Origin: CAZDQL01 sp964507325
GTDB lineage: Bacteria; Planctomycetota; UBA1135; GCA-002686595
DNA length: 64,000 nt
Assembly (NCBI GenBank): GCA_964507325.1
Contig: CAZDQL010000009.1
Coordinates: 45,239-109,238, forward strand
Direction of reading: 5' to 3'
Shown here: piece after piece, positions 17,538-26,696 of the stretch
Layout of the letters: each line of letters starts with the position of its first letter
Numbering within the stretch: the stretch's first letter is position 1
Program-made: the position numbers and the translations under genes
Notes under the pieces: model-generated
Database searches by the model: none
Told to the model about the DNA's origin: nothing
Seen by the model: only the letters and a program-made list of their open reading frames with translations

Positions 17538-19586
17538 TTGACGAGCAAGAGCGTCCGAAACCACCCCGACCCGCGCGCAGCGAGCCGGGCGCGGTACCAG
17601 GAGTGGATCGAGACCTTCGACCGGCTGGACGACACGGACCGCGGGCGCATTCGGTCGCGCATCGACGCGCTCGAACGCCCGCCCCTCTTCTCGGTCGTGC
17701 TGCCCGTACACGACCCTCCGCTGGAGTTCCTCGAGCGGGCCGTCGAGTCGGTGCGTCGGCAGCTCTACCCCCGCTGGGAGCTGTGCATCGCGGACGACGC
17801 CTCGATGAACCCGCGCATCCGCTCGCTGCTCGAGGACTACGCGGCCCGCGACGAGCGCATCCACTGCACCTTCCGACCACAGCGGGGGCACATCTCCGCC
17901 GCCTCCAACAGCGCGCTCGAGTTGGCACAGGGCGACTTCGTCGCGCTCCTCGACCACGACGACGAGCTGGCCGAGCACGCGCTCTACCTCGTGGCGGAGG
18001 AGATCGAGCGCTGTCCGGACGCCGTGCTGGTCTACTCCGACGAGGACAAGATCACGAGCACGGGAGAGCGGTACGACCCCTACTTCAAGACGGACTGGAA
18101 CGTCGACCTCCTCCTCTCGCAGAACATGGTCGGCCACCTGTGCGTGCTGCGAGCCCGCGCCATCGCCGAGGTAGGGGGCTTCCGCGCCGGGGTCGAGGGG
18201 AGCCAGGACTACGACCTCGTGTTGCGCGTCGTGGAGGGCACGCCGGCGGATCGGATGCGCCACGTCCACGCCATCCTCTATCACTGGCGCGCCATCCCCG
18301 GCTCGACGGCGAGCGCGGGGAACGAGAAGAGCTTTGCCCGGACCGCGGCGCAGCGCGCGCTGCAGGCGCACGTCGATCGGAATGGCGCGGGCGCGCGCGT
18401 CGAGCTCGGGGCCGCGGACAACCTCTTCCGCATCCGCTACCCCCTCCCACCCGAGCCGCCGCTCGTGTCGGTGATCGTGCCCACCCGCGATCAGGCGGGT
18501 CATCTGCGTCGATCGATCGAGAGCGTCCTGGAGAGGACGGCCTACCCGAACCTCGAGCTCCTGGTCGTCGACAACGACAGCCAAGACGCGGAGACGAGGG
18601 CGTACCTGGCGGCGATCGGGCAGGACCCCCGAGCCCGCGTCCTCGATCACCCCGGGACCTTCAACTACTCGAGCATCAACAACCAGGCCGCTCGGGCAGC
18701 CTCGGGGAGCGTCCTGTGCTTCCTCAACAGCGACGTCTCGGTCCTCTCCGAGGACTGGCTGGCGGAGATGGTCTCGCACGCCCTGCGCCCCGAGATCGGC
18801 GCCGTCGGTGCGAAGCTGTACTACCCCGACGACACCGTGCAGCACGCCGGCGTCGTCCTCGGGCACGGCGACGTCGCCACGCACGCGTTCGCCGGCTTGC
18901 GCCGTGGCCAACGGGCCAGCTTCAACCGCAGCCACGCGATCCAGAACGTCTCCGCGGTGACGGGGGCGTGCATGGTGTTGCGGCGAGAGCTCCTCGAGGA
19001 GGTTGGGGGCTTCGACGACGAGGAGCTGGCCGTCGCGTTCACCGACGTCGACCTCTGCCTGCGCCTCGGCGAGCGCGGCTACCGCACCCTCCTCACGCCC
19101 TACGCGGAGCTCTACCACGTCGAGTCCGCCACGCTCGGCCCGCCCTACCGCCCACCACGCCGCGCGCAGTACCACCGCGAGGTGTCGGTGATGTGGGCTC
19201 GTTGGGGCGAGCGACTGCTGCGCGACCCCTTCGACGTGCGGGGGCTCGAGGAGTGCGCGTGGCCGCCGCTGCCCGAGCGTCCCTGGCGGACGGAGGAGCC
19301 CGGGAAGCGGGACTGCGCGGAGCTCTCCGAGTTCGCCTACGAGCTGGCTCGCCAGCGCCGGCAGCTCGCTGAGTTCGCGCGGGAGCGCCACGAGTACCGG
19401 CGGCGCCTCGGCGAGTTCGAAGAGCAGAGCGACACCCTCTTGCGCGAGCGCGAAGCGATGCAGGGCCACATCGGCAACCTCGAGCGACGTATCGGGAAGC
19501 TCGAGCGCATCACTCTCAGGAGCACCCGCCTTGCCCTGCGCAGGCTCCTGGCCCGGCTCGGGATGGGGGAGGCGCCCGAGCGCTAG
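17538..19586 (+). CDS. Two-domain family 2 glycosyltransferase
   Basis: The 682-residue protein carries two GT-A catalytic domains in tandem. The first (about 50-290) has FSVVLPVHDPP, IADDAS and ALLDHDDE as the nucleotide-sugar and DxD regions. The second (about 310-570) has VSVIVPTRDQAG, VVDNDSQD, FLNSDVSVL and the acceptor-side AVAFTDVDLCLRL. The C-terminal 90 residues are a charged coiled coil (LAEFARERHEYRRRLGEFEE and later heptads). This architecture occurs in rhamnosyl- and O-antigen-polymerising transferases that add two sugars in alternation. It begins at TTG (17538), since no ATG or GTG fits the start of the homologous region. There is no signal peptide or membrane segment, so it acts in the cytoplasm on lipid-linked acceptors. 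It converges on the GT4 gene with a 9-base gap. Confidence 0.85.
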   Translation: MTSKSVRNHPDPRAASRARYQEWIETFDRLDDTDRGRIRSRIDALERPPLFSVVLPVHDPPLEFLERAVESVRRQLYPRWELCIADDASMNPRIRSLLEDYAARDERIHCTFRPQRGHISAASNSALELAQGDFVALLDHDDELAEHALYLVAEEIERCPDAVLVYSDEDKITSTGERYDPYFKTDWNVDLLLSQNMVGHLCVLRARAIAEVGGFRAGVEGSQDYDLVLRVVEGTPADRMRHVHAILYHWRAIPGSTASAGNEKSFARTAAQRALQAHVDRNGAGARVELGAADNLFRIRYPLPPEPPLVSVIVPTRDQAGHLRRSIESVLERTAYPNLELLVVDNDSQDAETRAYLAAIGQDPRARVLDHPGTFNYSSINNQAARAASGSVLCFLNSDVSVLSEDWLAEMVSHALRPEIGAVGAKLYYPDDTVQHAGVVLGHGDVATHAFAGLRRGQRASFNRSHAIQNVSAVTGACMVLRRELLEEVGGFDDEELAVAFTDVDLCLRLGERGYRTLLTPYAELYHVESATLGPPYRPPRRAQYHREVSVMWARWGERLLRDPFDVRGLEECAWPPLPERPWRTEEPGKRDCAELSEFAYELARQRRQLAEFARERHEYRRRLGEFEEQSDTLLREREAMQGHIGNLERRIGKLERITLRSTRLALRRLLARLGMGEAPER

Positions 19587-19595
19587 GCGTGCCCG

Positions 19596-20855
19596 CTAGG
19601 AGTCCGCGACGCGGGACCAGGCGCGAGCCTGCGCCACGCCCGCCTCCTGGAGTTCGAGGAGGACCGCCCGCGCGTCGCGAGCGCTTGGCGCCGGCCCCAC
19701 CTGCAGGGCCTCGACGATCACCCGGCGCAGGTCCTCGACGTAGCGGTCGACGTGAAACCTCTCCCGCCAGCGCGCCTGGGCGGCGCGAGCCAGCCTGCGC
19801 CCCGTCTCCGGCCGCTCGATGAGCTCGGCCAGGGCCGCCGCGAGCCCCAGGGGGTCCTGGGGGGCGACCAGGAGCGCCGACTCGCGGTCCTCGACCATCT
19901 CCGTCACGCCACCGCTGCGCGTCGCGACGATCGGGAGCTCCGCGCTCATCGCCTCGAGCGCCGTCATCGGGAAGGGATCGGACCGGGACGGGAGCACGAA
20001 CACGTCCGACGCCGCCATCAGTTCGGGGACGTCCTGGCGCATGCCGAGCATGTGCACCTGCTCCGCGAGCCCCTCGCGCTGGATCCGGTCGTGGACCGCG
20101 GGCAGACGATCGCCGTGGCTGCCGACCAGGAAGAAGCGCGCGCGTGGAGAGCGCGCGAGGACCGCGGGCACGCACGTCAGCAGGTCATCGACGCCCTTGC
20201 GCTCGGTCATCGCCCCCACGAAGAGGATGACCGGTGTGCCGGCGTCGACTCCGAAGAGTCTCTCCTTCGACTCGTCGCCGTCGCTCTCGTTCCGCCGCGG
20301 GGCCGGCCCGACGCCGTTGGGCACCACGACCGGACGCACGTCGGGGGTGAGCTCGATCATCTCGCGCCGCAGGCACTCGGCGACCACGACGAGCCGCTCG
20401 CTCATGCGGTCGAGCAGCCGATAGAAGCGTGGGAGCTCCCAGACGGGCAGGAGGAGGGGGTCGCTGCCGTACTTCTCGTGCACGTGCCAGACGTGCGGTA
20501 GGCCCCGGCTCGCCGCGGCCAGCGCGCCCTCGGCCATGACACTCGTGTTGCTGTAGACGAGGTCGATCCGCTCGCGCTCGAGCAGAAGCTCGAGCTCACG
20601 GACGCGCGACTCCAGACCGTGTGCGAACTTGCCGAACTGCTGCACGCGATCCGTCGTGCAGCTCACGCACCAGGCGATCGAGACCCGCCGCGTTTCCACA
20701 TCGAGCGAGCGGAAGGCGTCCTCCACCTCCCCTGGGCCGGGAACGGCGACTAGCGGATGGAGATCGCCACGCGGCAGGCCGGCCACCAGTTGGTGGAGAC
20801 ACTTCTCCGCGCCCCCCCAGGTGGTGGAATGCGACAGGAAGAGCACGCGCTGCAT
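19596..20855 (-). CDS. Family 4 (GT-B) glycosyltransferase
   Basis: The 419-residue protein shows the GT-B fold of family 4 retaining glycosyltransferases. The N-terminal acceptor domain starts RVLFLSHSTTWGGAEKCL. The C-terminal donor domain has ILFVGAMTERKGVDDLL, the strand FFLVG, HMLGMRQDVPELMAASD and the E-x7-E region in FPMTALEAMSAELPIVATR. It would transfer a sugar from a nucleotide donor to a growing glycan. It faces the double GT2 gene tail to tail, so the pair flank one site but are transcribed separately. The ATG at 20855 is the natural start of the first beta strand. The tail after about residue 375 is poorly conserved. Confidence 0.85.
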   Translation of the reverse strand: MQRVLFLSHSTTWGGAEKCLHQLVAGLPRGDLHPLVAVPGPGEVEDAFRSLDVETRRVSIAWCVSCTTDRVQQFGKFAHGLESRVRELELLLERERIDLVYSNTSVMAEGALAAASRGLPHVWHVHEKYGSDPLLLPVWELPRFYRLLDRMSERLVVVAECLRREMIELTPDVRPVVVPNGVGPAPRRNESDGDESKERLFGVDAGTPVILFVGAMTERKGVDDLLTCVPAVLARSPRARFFLVGSHGDRLPAVHDRIQREGLAEQVHMLGMRQDVPELMAASDVFVLPSRSDPFPMTALEAMSAELPIVATRSGGVTEMVEDRESALLVAPQDPLGLAAALAELIERPETGRRLARAAQARWRERFHVDRYVEDLRRVIVEALQVGPAPSARDARAVLLELQEAGVAQARAWSRVADS

Positions 20856-21061
20856 GACGATCGCCCACCGGAAGCGACCTCCCGAGTGGCACCGCTACGA
20901 TAGCGCGCCAGGGCTGCGCGCGCTCCCACCAGGCGTAGCTGTCGTCAGGGAGCGGCATTCCCAAGGGCGGGGGAGCCCCGCTAGAAACCCCGGCAGTCGC
21001 ACCGCTTGCGGAAAGTGCGATCCGGCGTGTAGAAGCTGCGGTGCAGATCCCAGGAGGATTC
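20856..21061. promoter_or_regulatory. Divergent promoter region, GT4 and CBS genes
   Basis: This 206-base region lies between the starts of the minus-strand GT4 gene and the plus-strand CBS gene and must hold both promoters. A 6-bp stem with a GAG loop (GCGGGG/CCCCGC, 20967-20981) is present. A strong AGGAGG ribosome site for the CBS gene lies at its right end. No clear promoter consensus is visible. Confidence 0.3.
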
Positions 21062-21487
21062 ATGAAAGTCAGCAAGTACATGACCTCGAAGCTGATCACG
21101 GCTTCCCCCGACATGAGCGTCAAGGACGCCTTCCTGATGATGCGTTCCCACCGCGTGCGCCATTTGCCGGTGGTGAACGAGGGCGAGCTCGTCGGCATGG
21201 TCAGTGACCGCGACCTGCGCCGCCCCAAGTGGGTCGATGCCCTCGACGACTGGACGAGCTACTACCAGATCAACGAAGACCACACCGTCGAGGACGTGAT
21301 GAGCAAGAACCCCGAGGTCGTGCGCACTCGCGACGACATCTTGAAGGCGGTCCGCATCCTGCGCGAGCGCCACTACGGCGCGCTGCCCGTGCTCAACAAG
21401 AAGGATGAGCTGGTCGGCATCCTCTCGGCACAAGACCTGCTCGCCGCTCTCGAGGAACTGCGCCTCCAGGTTGGCGATGCGGAGTGA
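21062..21487 (+). CDS. Tandem CBS-domain protein
   Basis: The 141-residue protein consists of two CBS domains and nothing else. The first runs VSKYMTSKLITASPDMSV to about residue 60, with RHLPVVNEGELVGMVSDRD. The second starts VEDVMSKNPEVVRTRDD, with GALPVLNKKDELVGILSAQD. Such stand-alone pairs bind adenine nucleotides and act as energy or redox sensors. The ATG at 21062 was chosen over an in-frame ATG seven codons upstream because AGGAGG sits at ideal distance from it. It is probably transcribed alone. The partner it regulates cannot be named from sequence. Confidence 0.9.
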   Translation: MKVSKYMTSKLITASPDMSVKDAFLMMRSHRVRHLPVVNEGELVGMVSDRDLRRPKWVDALDDWTSYYQINEDHTVEDVMSKNPEVVRTRDDILKAVRILRERHYGALPVLNKKDELVGILSAQDLLAALEELRLQVGDAE

Positions 21488-21525
21488 GTCCGAGGGTCGC
21501 CCCTAGCTGCGCTCCGCGCCCCGCC

Positions 21526-21771
21526 TCAGCTCTTCTTCACCAGGCCCATGAGGTAGAGCAAGACGACCGCGCCCACGACCGCGGTGATCAGCGAGCCGAT
21601 CAGGCTGCCGTCACTGGACAGGCCGAGGACGCCGAAGAGCCAGCCTCCCAGGATGGCTCCGATCACGCCGACGATCATGTTGCCCAGGGCGCCGAAGCCG
21701 CGGCCCTTCATGAGCTGGCCGGCGATCCAGCCGGCCGCGATTCCGATGAGCAGGAACCAGATGAACTCCAT
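21526..21771 (-). CDS. GlsB/YeaQ/YmgE family membrane protein
   Basis: The 81-residue protein has three short glycine-rich transmembrane helices (FIWFLLIGIAAGWIAGQLM, MIVGVIGAILGGWLFGVLG, LITAVVGAVVLLYLMGL) and the family signature GRGFGALGNMIVGVIGA. The family is a stress-linked small inner-membrane protein (transglycosylase-associated by old naming) with no known enzymatic activity. The ATG at 21771 follows GAGGAG at good spacing, and a longer frame upstream lacks any conserved sequence. It sits 37 bases after the stop of the unknown secreted gene and may be read from the same transcript or its own. Confidence 0.9.
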   Translation of the reverse strand: MEFIWFLLIGIAAGWIAGQLMKGRGFGALGNMIVGVIGAILGGWLFGVLGLSSDGSLIGSLITAVVGAVVLLYLMGLVKKS

Positions 21772-21808
21772 CGTCGATTCTCCTCGCTTTTCCTTCTGCG
21801 CGCCGCGG

Positions 21809-22945
21809 CTACTCGCCGGGCCAGTCCTCCCAGACTTCCCGTGCCGCGGCACGTAGGCGCCTCGGGGTCCAGGTGCTCTCGTCCGGGGCGGGGAGCGAGG
21901 TTCCGCGACAGGCGACGAGGAAGGTGAACTCCCGCGCCTCGCCCGACTCCAGGACGAAGGGGAACTCGAGCCTTCCCCCGGGGCGGATCGGCTGATCCCG
22001 GTCGCCGCCGACGTCGACGTAGCGCTCGGCGGCCGCGTTCATGCGGCCGGTGATCACCTGGGCCGGGTCCACTTCCAACTCCGGTTCGAAGATCCAGATC
22101 GCATTGAGGATGGGATTGCGATCGGGCGTGCCGGGACCCGGGAGCACCAGCACCTCGAGCAGGCCATCGCCATTCGCGTCGGATCCTTCGAAGCCGAGTC
22201 CGCCCGGCCGGTGGCGTCCCCAGAGCCGCAGGGGATCGACGACCTCGGCGGGATCGCCCTCCACCTTGCAGGACAGCACCCGGCTGCCAGCTTCACTCCA
22301 GTAGCTCTCGCAGAATCCGAGCACCACCCCCCGCACGCTGCGCGGCTCGACCTGGAAGCGATAGAGGATCGGTACGCCGCCCATCCCGGCCCGGATGTTG
22401 GCGAAGGCGGGATCGAATCCCGGCCGCGGCTGCGCCCAGCCGGGGAGCGAAGACGCCTCGTCGAAGTGCCCCCAGGCGCGCAGCTGCTGCTGGGCGCGCG
22501 GTTGGTCGGGCAGGATCAGGACGCGGCGCGAGCCGAGGCTGACGGAGCGCTCGGTCTCGCGCGTTCCCTCGGGCAGGTTGACACGCAGGCAGCCGGGGCT
22601 GCGCCCTGCGTCGCTCTGCTGCTCGAGGCGCAGCGAGAGGAGATCCAGACCCGCGGGAAAGACCGGTGCGCGGAAGACGACGGCGCTGACCGAGAGCGAG
22701 CCGTCGCGCCAGGTGATGCGCGCGGCCGGGATGACCCCGTCCAGCTCCAGCGCGGCGACCTTCAGAGCGCTGGGCGCGCCCAGCCCCTCACCGACGAGCT
22801 CCAGGCTCAGCGTGCCCCAGTCCTCGATCAGCCGCCCCTGCGCATCCACCTGCGAAGGGGCCAGGCCGGGCGAGTACAGGGCGACACCTTCCTGGTCCGG
22901 GGTCTGGGCCAGCAGGATCGGCAGCAGAGTCAGGATGAGAGGCAT
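21809..22945 (-). CDS. Secreted protein of unknown function
   Basis: The 378-residue protein is not recognised. It has a short signal peptide (MPLILTLLPILLAQ). The body looks all-beta, with alternating hydrophobic strands. Repeated SLRLE and RFQVE phrases, a GSDANGDGLLEVLVL segment resembling a calcium-binding D-x-D-x-D-G loop (around residues 253-263), and a final EFTFLVACRGTSLP suggest a carbohydrate-associated or beta-sandwich protein. The start overlaps the stop of the Tat-exported upstream gene (GTGATG), so the two are coupled and probably work together in the periplasm. A GTG one codon upstream is an alternative start. Confidence 0.7.
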   Translation of the reverse strand: MPLILTLLPILLAQTPDQEGVALYSPGLAPSQVDAQGRLIEDWGTLSLELVGEGLGAPSALKVAALELDGVIPAARITWRDGSLSVSAVVFRAPVFPAGLDLLSLRLEQQSDAGRSPGCLRVNLPEGTRETERSVSLGSRRVLILPDQPRAQQQLRAWGHFDEASSLPGWAQPRPGFDPAFANIRAGMGGVPILYRFQVEPRSVRGVVLGFCESYWSEAGSRVLSCKVEGDPAEVVDPLRLWGRHRPGGLGFEGSDANGDGLLEVLVLPGPGTPDRNPILNAIWIFEPELEVDPAQVITGRMNAAAERYVDVGGDRDQPIRPGGRLEFPFVLESGEAREFTFLVACRGTSLPAPDESTWTPRRLRAAAREVWEDWPGE

Positions 22946-24471
22946 CACGGACGCTCCTCTTCGCTCGGGGAGTGCTCCGGTGAGTGCAGCACTTCGATTC
23001 CGTACAGCTGGCAGAAGGCCTCCAGCTCGCGGGCGTGATCTCCCAGCACGACGACCTGGTGGAAGCCCAGCACGTCGCGCGCATCCCGCACGCGGTCCAT
23101 GCGGATCTCGACCGAGGTGCGGCAGCCTCCCGCAGGGGGCGTATCCACGTTGGCGACCACCGTCCCCACATCGACGATCAGCTCGCCGGTGCCCTCGAAG
23201 CGCAGCAGCGTGGCCTTAGCGTCAGCCGGCCAGAGCACCTGCGGCGAGACCCCCAGTGCCGACTCCGAGTGGTCACGCAGTATGTAGGGCGCCGGCTCCG
23301 CCTCGAACCCGGCGATGCGCGAACCGCTGGTGCAGTGCGCGGCGATGAGCAGGTTCTTGACCGTCTCGGGCACGGGATCGTTCATGTAGCCGGGGCGCCC
23401 GAGGAGGAAGCTGGAGAGCATCAGCGACAGGGATCCGAAGAGGTCCGCCTCGCAGCCCGCGGTCACCCCCTGATCCTGGAGCAGCATCCAGGCCGCGCAG
23501 GGTGGTGTGGGCACGAGCTTCGCTCCCACCATGCCCAGGCAGTCCATCGAGAGGGCGTGGGCCTTCTCGCTCGAGAGCAGCCGCTTGGCGGTGGTGTAGG
23601 AGCGCGCTGCATTGAGAAGGTCCTGATTCGTCGGCTCCACGATCTTCTCGGCGCTGCGGGACAGATCCGCGGCCACCTCGCGCACCTCCTCGTTGACCGG
23701 CATCGTGTCGAAGAGCTCGTTGAAGGAGGATCGTGGAATGGCGCGCACCTTGGTGCCCAGCCGATCGAGCACCGTTTCGTTGCGCTGATTAGATCTGATC
23801 CACAGCACGCGCGCCTCTTCGAACATGCGCTTGGCGCGGACCATGCGCAGGCCGGCTTCCACCGCGGACCACTCCAGGGAGGAGACCACGTGCACGCCTT
23901 CCCGCCGGGAGATTCGCAGGACGTGCCCCGTGAAGGAGGTGCCGATCGGCGCGAAGACCAGCAGTGGAAGGTCGAGCTCGAGCGAGAGGCGGTCGGCCCA
24001 GCGCCACGACGACATGTGCTGCAGGATGACCAGCAGCGCGTGGGGTGGCCGTTCGCGGATGGCGGCCATCCAGCGCTCGAGTCCCTCTCTGTCCTGCAGC
24101 GGCGCGGCGGCCAGCTCGAGGTTGATCCCCAGGCGCTTTCCCGACTCCCTGGCCTGGTCGAGGTATTCCGCCTGGTGCCCCTCGAGGTCGTAGGTCTTAC
24201 CCGGCCAGCCGAGCCAGTAGGGCGGCGGCTCGCGCAGAATCGCCACGGCGACACGAACCTCGGGTCGCGGTCGCAAGTAGCTGGGGTCGATGAAGTCCTC
24301 GGGACCGGGACCGTCGGCACGGGTCCCTGCGAAGGCCCTGCCACCCAAGCCGATTCCGACGGCGCTGGCCGATAGCAGCCCCAGGCACCGGCGACGCGAG
24401 ATACACGAGGTACAGCAGGCGTGACTCGACGCGGGGTTCGACACTGGAAGGGTCTCCTTGCTCGACAGCAT
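22945..24471 (-). CDS. Tat-exported protein with L-fucose isomerase-like fold
   Basis: The 508-residue protein has a twin-arginine signal: SRRRCLGLL at 25-33, a hydrophobic stretch and an AFA-G cleavage site near 48. The mature part resembles the FucI/AraA isomerase fold. The N-terminal Rossmann-like domain includes ALLVILQHMSSW and PLLVFAPIGTSFTGH; a helical region is followed by AGCEADLFGSLSLMLSSFLLG; and the C-terminal part has AHCTSGSRIAGFE. FucI and AraA are cytoplasmic metal-dependent aldose isomerases, so Tat export, which implies folding in the cytoplasm perhaps with a cofactor, is unusual. Exported planctomycete paralogues are often annotated only as isomerase-like. Isomerase activity is uncertain. 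It is 33 bases after the repeat-protein gene and coupled to the secreted gene downstream. Confidence 0.7.
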   Translation of the reverse strand: MLSSKETLPVSNPASSHACCTSCISRRRCLGLLSASAVGIGLGGRAFAGTRADGPGPEDFIDPSYLRPRPEVRVAVAILREPPPYWLGWPGKTYDLEGHQAEYLDQARESGKRLGINLELAAAPLQDREGLERWMAAIRERPPHALLVILQHMSSWRWADRLSLELDLPLLVFAPIGTSFTGHVLRISRREGVHVVSSLEWSAVEAGLRMVRAKRMFEEARVLWIRSNQRNETVLDRLGTKVRAIPRSSFNELFDTMPVNEEVREVAADLSRSAEKIVEPTNQDLLNAARSYTTAKRLLSSEKAHALSMDCLGMVGAKLVPTPPCAAWMLLQDQGVTAGCEADLFGSLSLMLSSFLLGRPGYMNDPVPETVKNLLIAAHCTSGSRIAGFEAEPAPYILRDHSESALGVSPQVLWPADAKATLLRFEGTGELIVDVGTVVANVDTPPAGGCRTSVEIRMDRVRDARDVLGFHQVVVLGDHARELEAFCQLYGIEVLHSPEHSPSEEERP

Positions 24472-24504
24472 ACGGCGCGCCGCCGTTCCAGGCGCAAATG
24501 CGTT

Positions 24505-26643
24505 TCAATCGGCGGGGGGGGGCTTCTCCGGCAGGGGCACGAAGTGCACCGCGCCGTCGGTACAGTCGATGCCCACGCTGAAATTGCGCGTCTTCCAGTT
24601 GGGTGAATCCTCGGGATCGAGCCAGCGGGTGTCGTTCTCCTGTCCTCCCCAGTACTCGTCCCGCCCCCCGACGTCGAGGAACAGCGCCAGCGAGGTGGCA
24701 TCGGCGAAGTAGATGTTGGTCAGCGGCCGCTCGGCAGTGCCGATGTCGAACTTGGGGTCGGGTTTGGCCATCCCCGGCCGGTTCTCTCCAGCACCTCGCA
24801 GCGAGGCGTCGGAGCGGTAGGTGTCGTTGCCGCCGACGTCGACGACCGCCGTCAGGCTGCGATTGATGTTGTAGCTGATCCCGTTCTGTCGCACGTCGTA
24901 GAGATCGTCGCCTCCGATGTCCACGTGCAAGGCGACGGTGAAGTCGTGTCCCCAGCCGACGCACATGTTGGCCGTGGCCTCGGCCAGATGGCGATCGTCG
25001 CCGCCCTCGTCGAGCAGGGCTCCGACGCAGAAGTGCGCTCCGGCGGCCTGCGAGTAGCAGACCCCGCGGTACTCGTCGTCGCCGGTCCCGTCGTACAAGA
25101 GCCCCACCCCGAACCAGTAGCCGCAGCCCATCGTCCAACTGCCCGACACGTAGCGATCGTTGCCCTCGATGTCGAGCAAGGCCCCCAGTCCGCCGGCCCA
25201 GCTATGGCCGTCACAGCCGTCACCGCGCCGCCCCATGGCGCAGCCCTGGGCGTTGCTGACGCTGATCTTCTCCTCGGGGGAGTGGTAGGAGTGGCGCCCG
25301 GTGACTTCGGAGTCGCGCACGGCCGTGTAGAGGTCGTTCCCCCTGCGATCGGCCAGCACGCCGACCCCCGACACGCCGCCCAGGCCCTGTCCGTCGGCCC
25401 ATAGCGTGTACTCGTCATTGCCGTCGCAGTCGAACAACAGCCCGATGCCGAAGTAACCGCAGCCCTGGCCGTTGAACTCGACGAAGTAGTGGTCCTCGCC
25501 GCCCAGGTCGGCACACAGTCCCAGTCCGAACTGGCCGACACCCTGGGCGTAGTGCCGCGCCCGGTAGTGGTCGTTCCCGGCTGCGTCGAGCAGGACTCCG
25601 ATGCCGCACATCCCCGCTCCCTGCGCCGGCTGGTCGGACTCGTAGCGATCGTCGCCGCCGCAGTCGAGCAGGAGCCCGATCGGTCGATCGGCCGTCGAGG
25701 CCGCGACGCCACCGCGGTAGAGATCGTCGCCACCCAGGTCGACGATCAGCAGGGCATCGGTGCCGTCGACTTCGTCGTCGCCGCCGCCGCGCAGGCGAAT
25801 CCAGCCCCAGGGCGTGTTGTGGTCGAAGCTGAAGGGCGCGATGGGCCCTTCGATCTCACCCAGAGCCACGCGGGCGTCGTCGATCGCCTGGACGCACTTC
25901 TCGCCCGCGTACCACAGGCTGGCCTGATCGAGGCTGCGCGCCAGATCGTCGAACTCGGGGCAGTAGTCGTAGGCATCCACCTGCTCGTGCCCGACCTGGA
26001 AACGACGGGCGACGACCATGCGGTCATCCCCGTCGACGTTGCGGAAGGCGGTCTCCGTCCACAGACGCGCCTCCACGATGTTGGTGACCAGCGTTCCGAG
26101 GATGGGGCGTGCCTCCTCGGGGACCGCTTGCACAGCCTCTGCCAGATCCTCGGCGAGCTCGGGGTAGGGCAGGTGCATGTAGAAGGTGAACGGTTCGGTG
26201 GTGCGCCCCGCCGCTCGGTAGAGGTTCACGATGGCCGTGTCCAGCGCCACCGGCTCCTCGGAGATGTTGGTGGCGTAGCCGCGCATGCCCCCGTACTTGG
26301 GATTCACTCCCAGGATGTGTGTCGCGTTGTAGAGGTGCGTGGTGCCCCGACCGGTGTCGGCGTCCAGCACCTCGGGATCGAGGTGCTCGCGCGCCGCCTG
26401 CCCCAGGAGCCGCATGTAGGTGATCGTGTCGAGCGGCTCCGCGAGGAGGCTGTCGAAGGCGCGCAGCTTGTACGGGATCTCCGCGGGAAACTTGGGCCAC
26501 CAGCCCTTGGGGCGCCAGCCCAGGTCCCTGCGCTGCATACCGACCAGGGAGAGGGCCTGGTCTAGGGCATCCACCTCCTGGGCCGCGGCGTGGAGAGAGG
26601 TCGGAGCGAGCAAGAGAGCGATCGTCAGAGCTGCCTTCTTCAT
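24505..26643 (-). CDS. Secreted protein with twelve G-N/D-D-x-Y repeats
   Basis: The 712-residue protein has a signal peptide (MKKAALTIALLLAPTSLHAAA), a helical N-terminal half to about residue 280, and a repeat region. There, D-x-G-G/N-D-D-x-Y recurs about twelve times: DLGGDDLY, DCGGDDRY, DAAGNDHY, DLGGEDHY, DCDGNDEY, DRRGNDLY, DIEGNDRY, DGTGDDEY, DEGGDDRH, DIGGDDLY, DVGGNDTY and DVGGRDEY. Each is followed by a hydrophobic strand such as GIGVLLD. This looks like a beta-solenoid or propeller with bound calcium, although true RTX (GGxGxD) nonapeptides are absent. The ATG at 26643 was preferred over a frame start 19 codons earlier because the signal peptide starts there. It lies 53 bases after the radical SAM-methyltransferase stop, so it could be that enzyme's partner or substrate. 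Confidence 0.7.
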   Translation of the reverse strand: MKKAALTIALLLAPTSLHAAAQEVDALDQALSLVGMQRRDLGWRPKGWWPKFPAEIPYKLRAFDSLLAEPLDTITYMRLLGQAAREHLDPEVLDADTGRGTTHLYNATHILGVNPKYGGMRGYATNISEEPVALDTAIVNLYRAAGRTTEPFTFYMHLPYPELAEDLAEAVQAVPEEARPILGTLVTNIVEARLWTETAFRNVDGDDRMVVARRFQVGHEQVDAYDYCPEFDDLARSLDQASLWYAGEKCVQAIDDARVALGEIEGPIAPFSFDHNTPWGWIRLRGGGDDEVDGTDALLIVDLGGDDLYRGGVAASTADRPIGLLLDCGGDDRYESDQPAQGAGMCGIGVLLDAAGNDHYRARHYAQGVGQFGLGLCADLGGEDHYFVEFNGQGCGYFGIGLLFDCDGNDEYTLWADGQGLGGVSGVGVLADRRGNDLYTAVRDSEVTGRHSYHSPEEKISVSNAQGCAMGRRGDGCDGHSWAGGLGALLDIEGNDRYVSGSWTMGCGYWFGVGLLYDGTGDDEYRGVCYSQAAGAHFCVGALLDEGGDDRHLAEATANMCVGWGHDFTVALHVDIGGDDLYDVRQNGISYNINRSLTAVVDVGGNDTYRSDASLRGAGENRPGMAKPDPKFDIGTAERPLTNIYFADATSLALFLDVGGRDEYWGGQENDTRWLDPEDSPNWKTRNFSVGIDCTDGAVHFVPLPEKPPPAD

Positions 26644-26696
26644 GGCAGCACCGTAGCGTGCAGGCTCCTTTTCCGGGGCCAGCACCTGCTCGGAGT

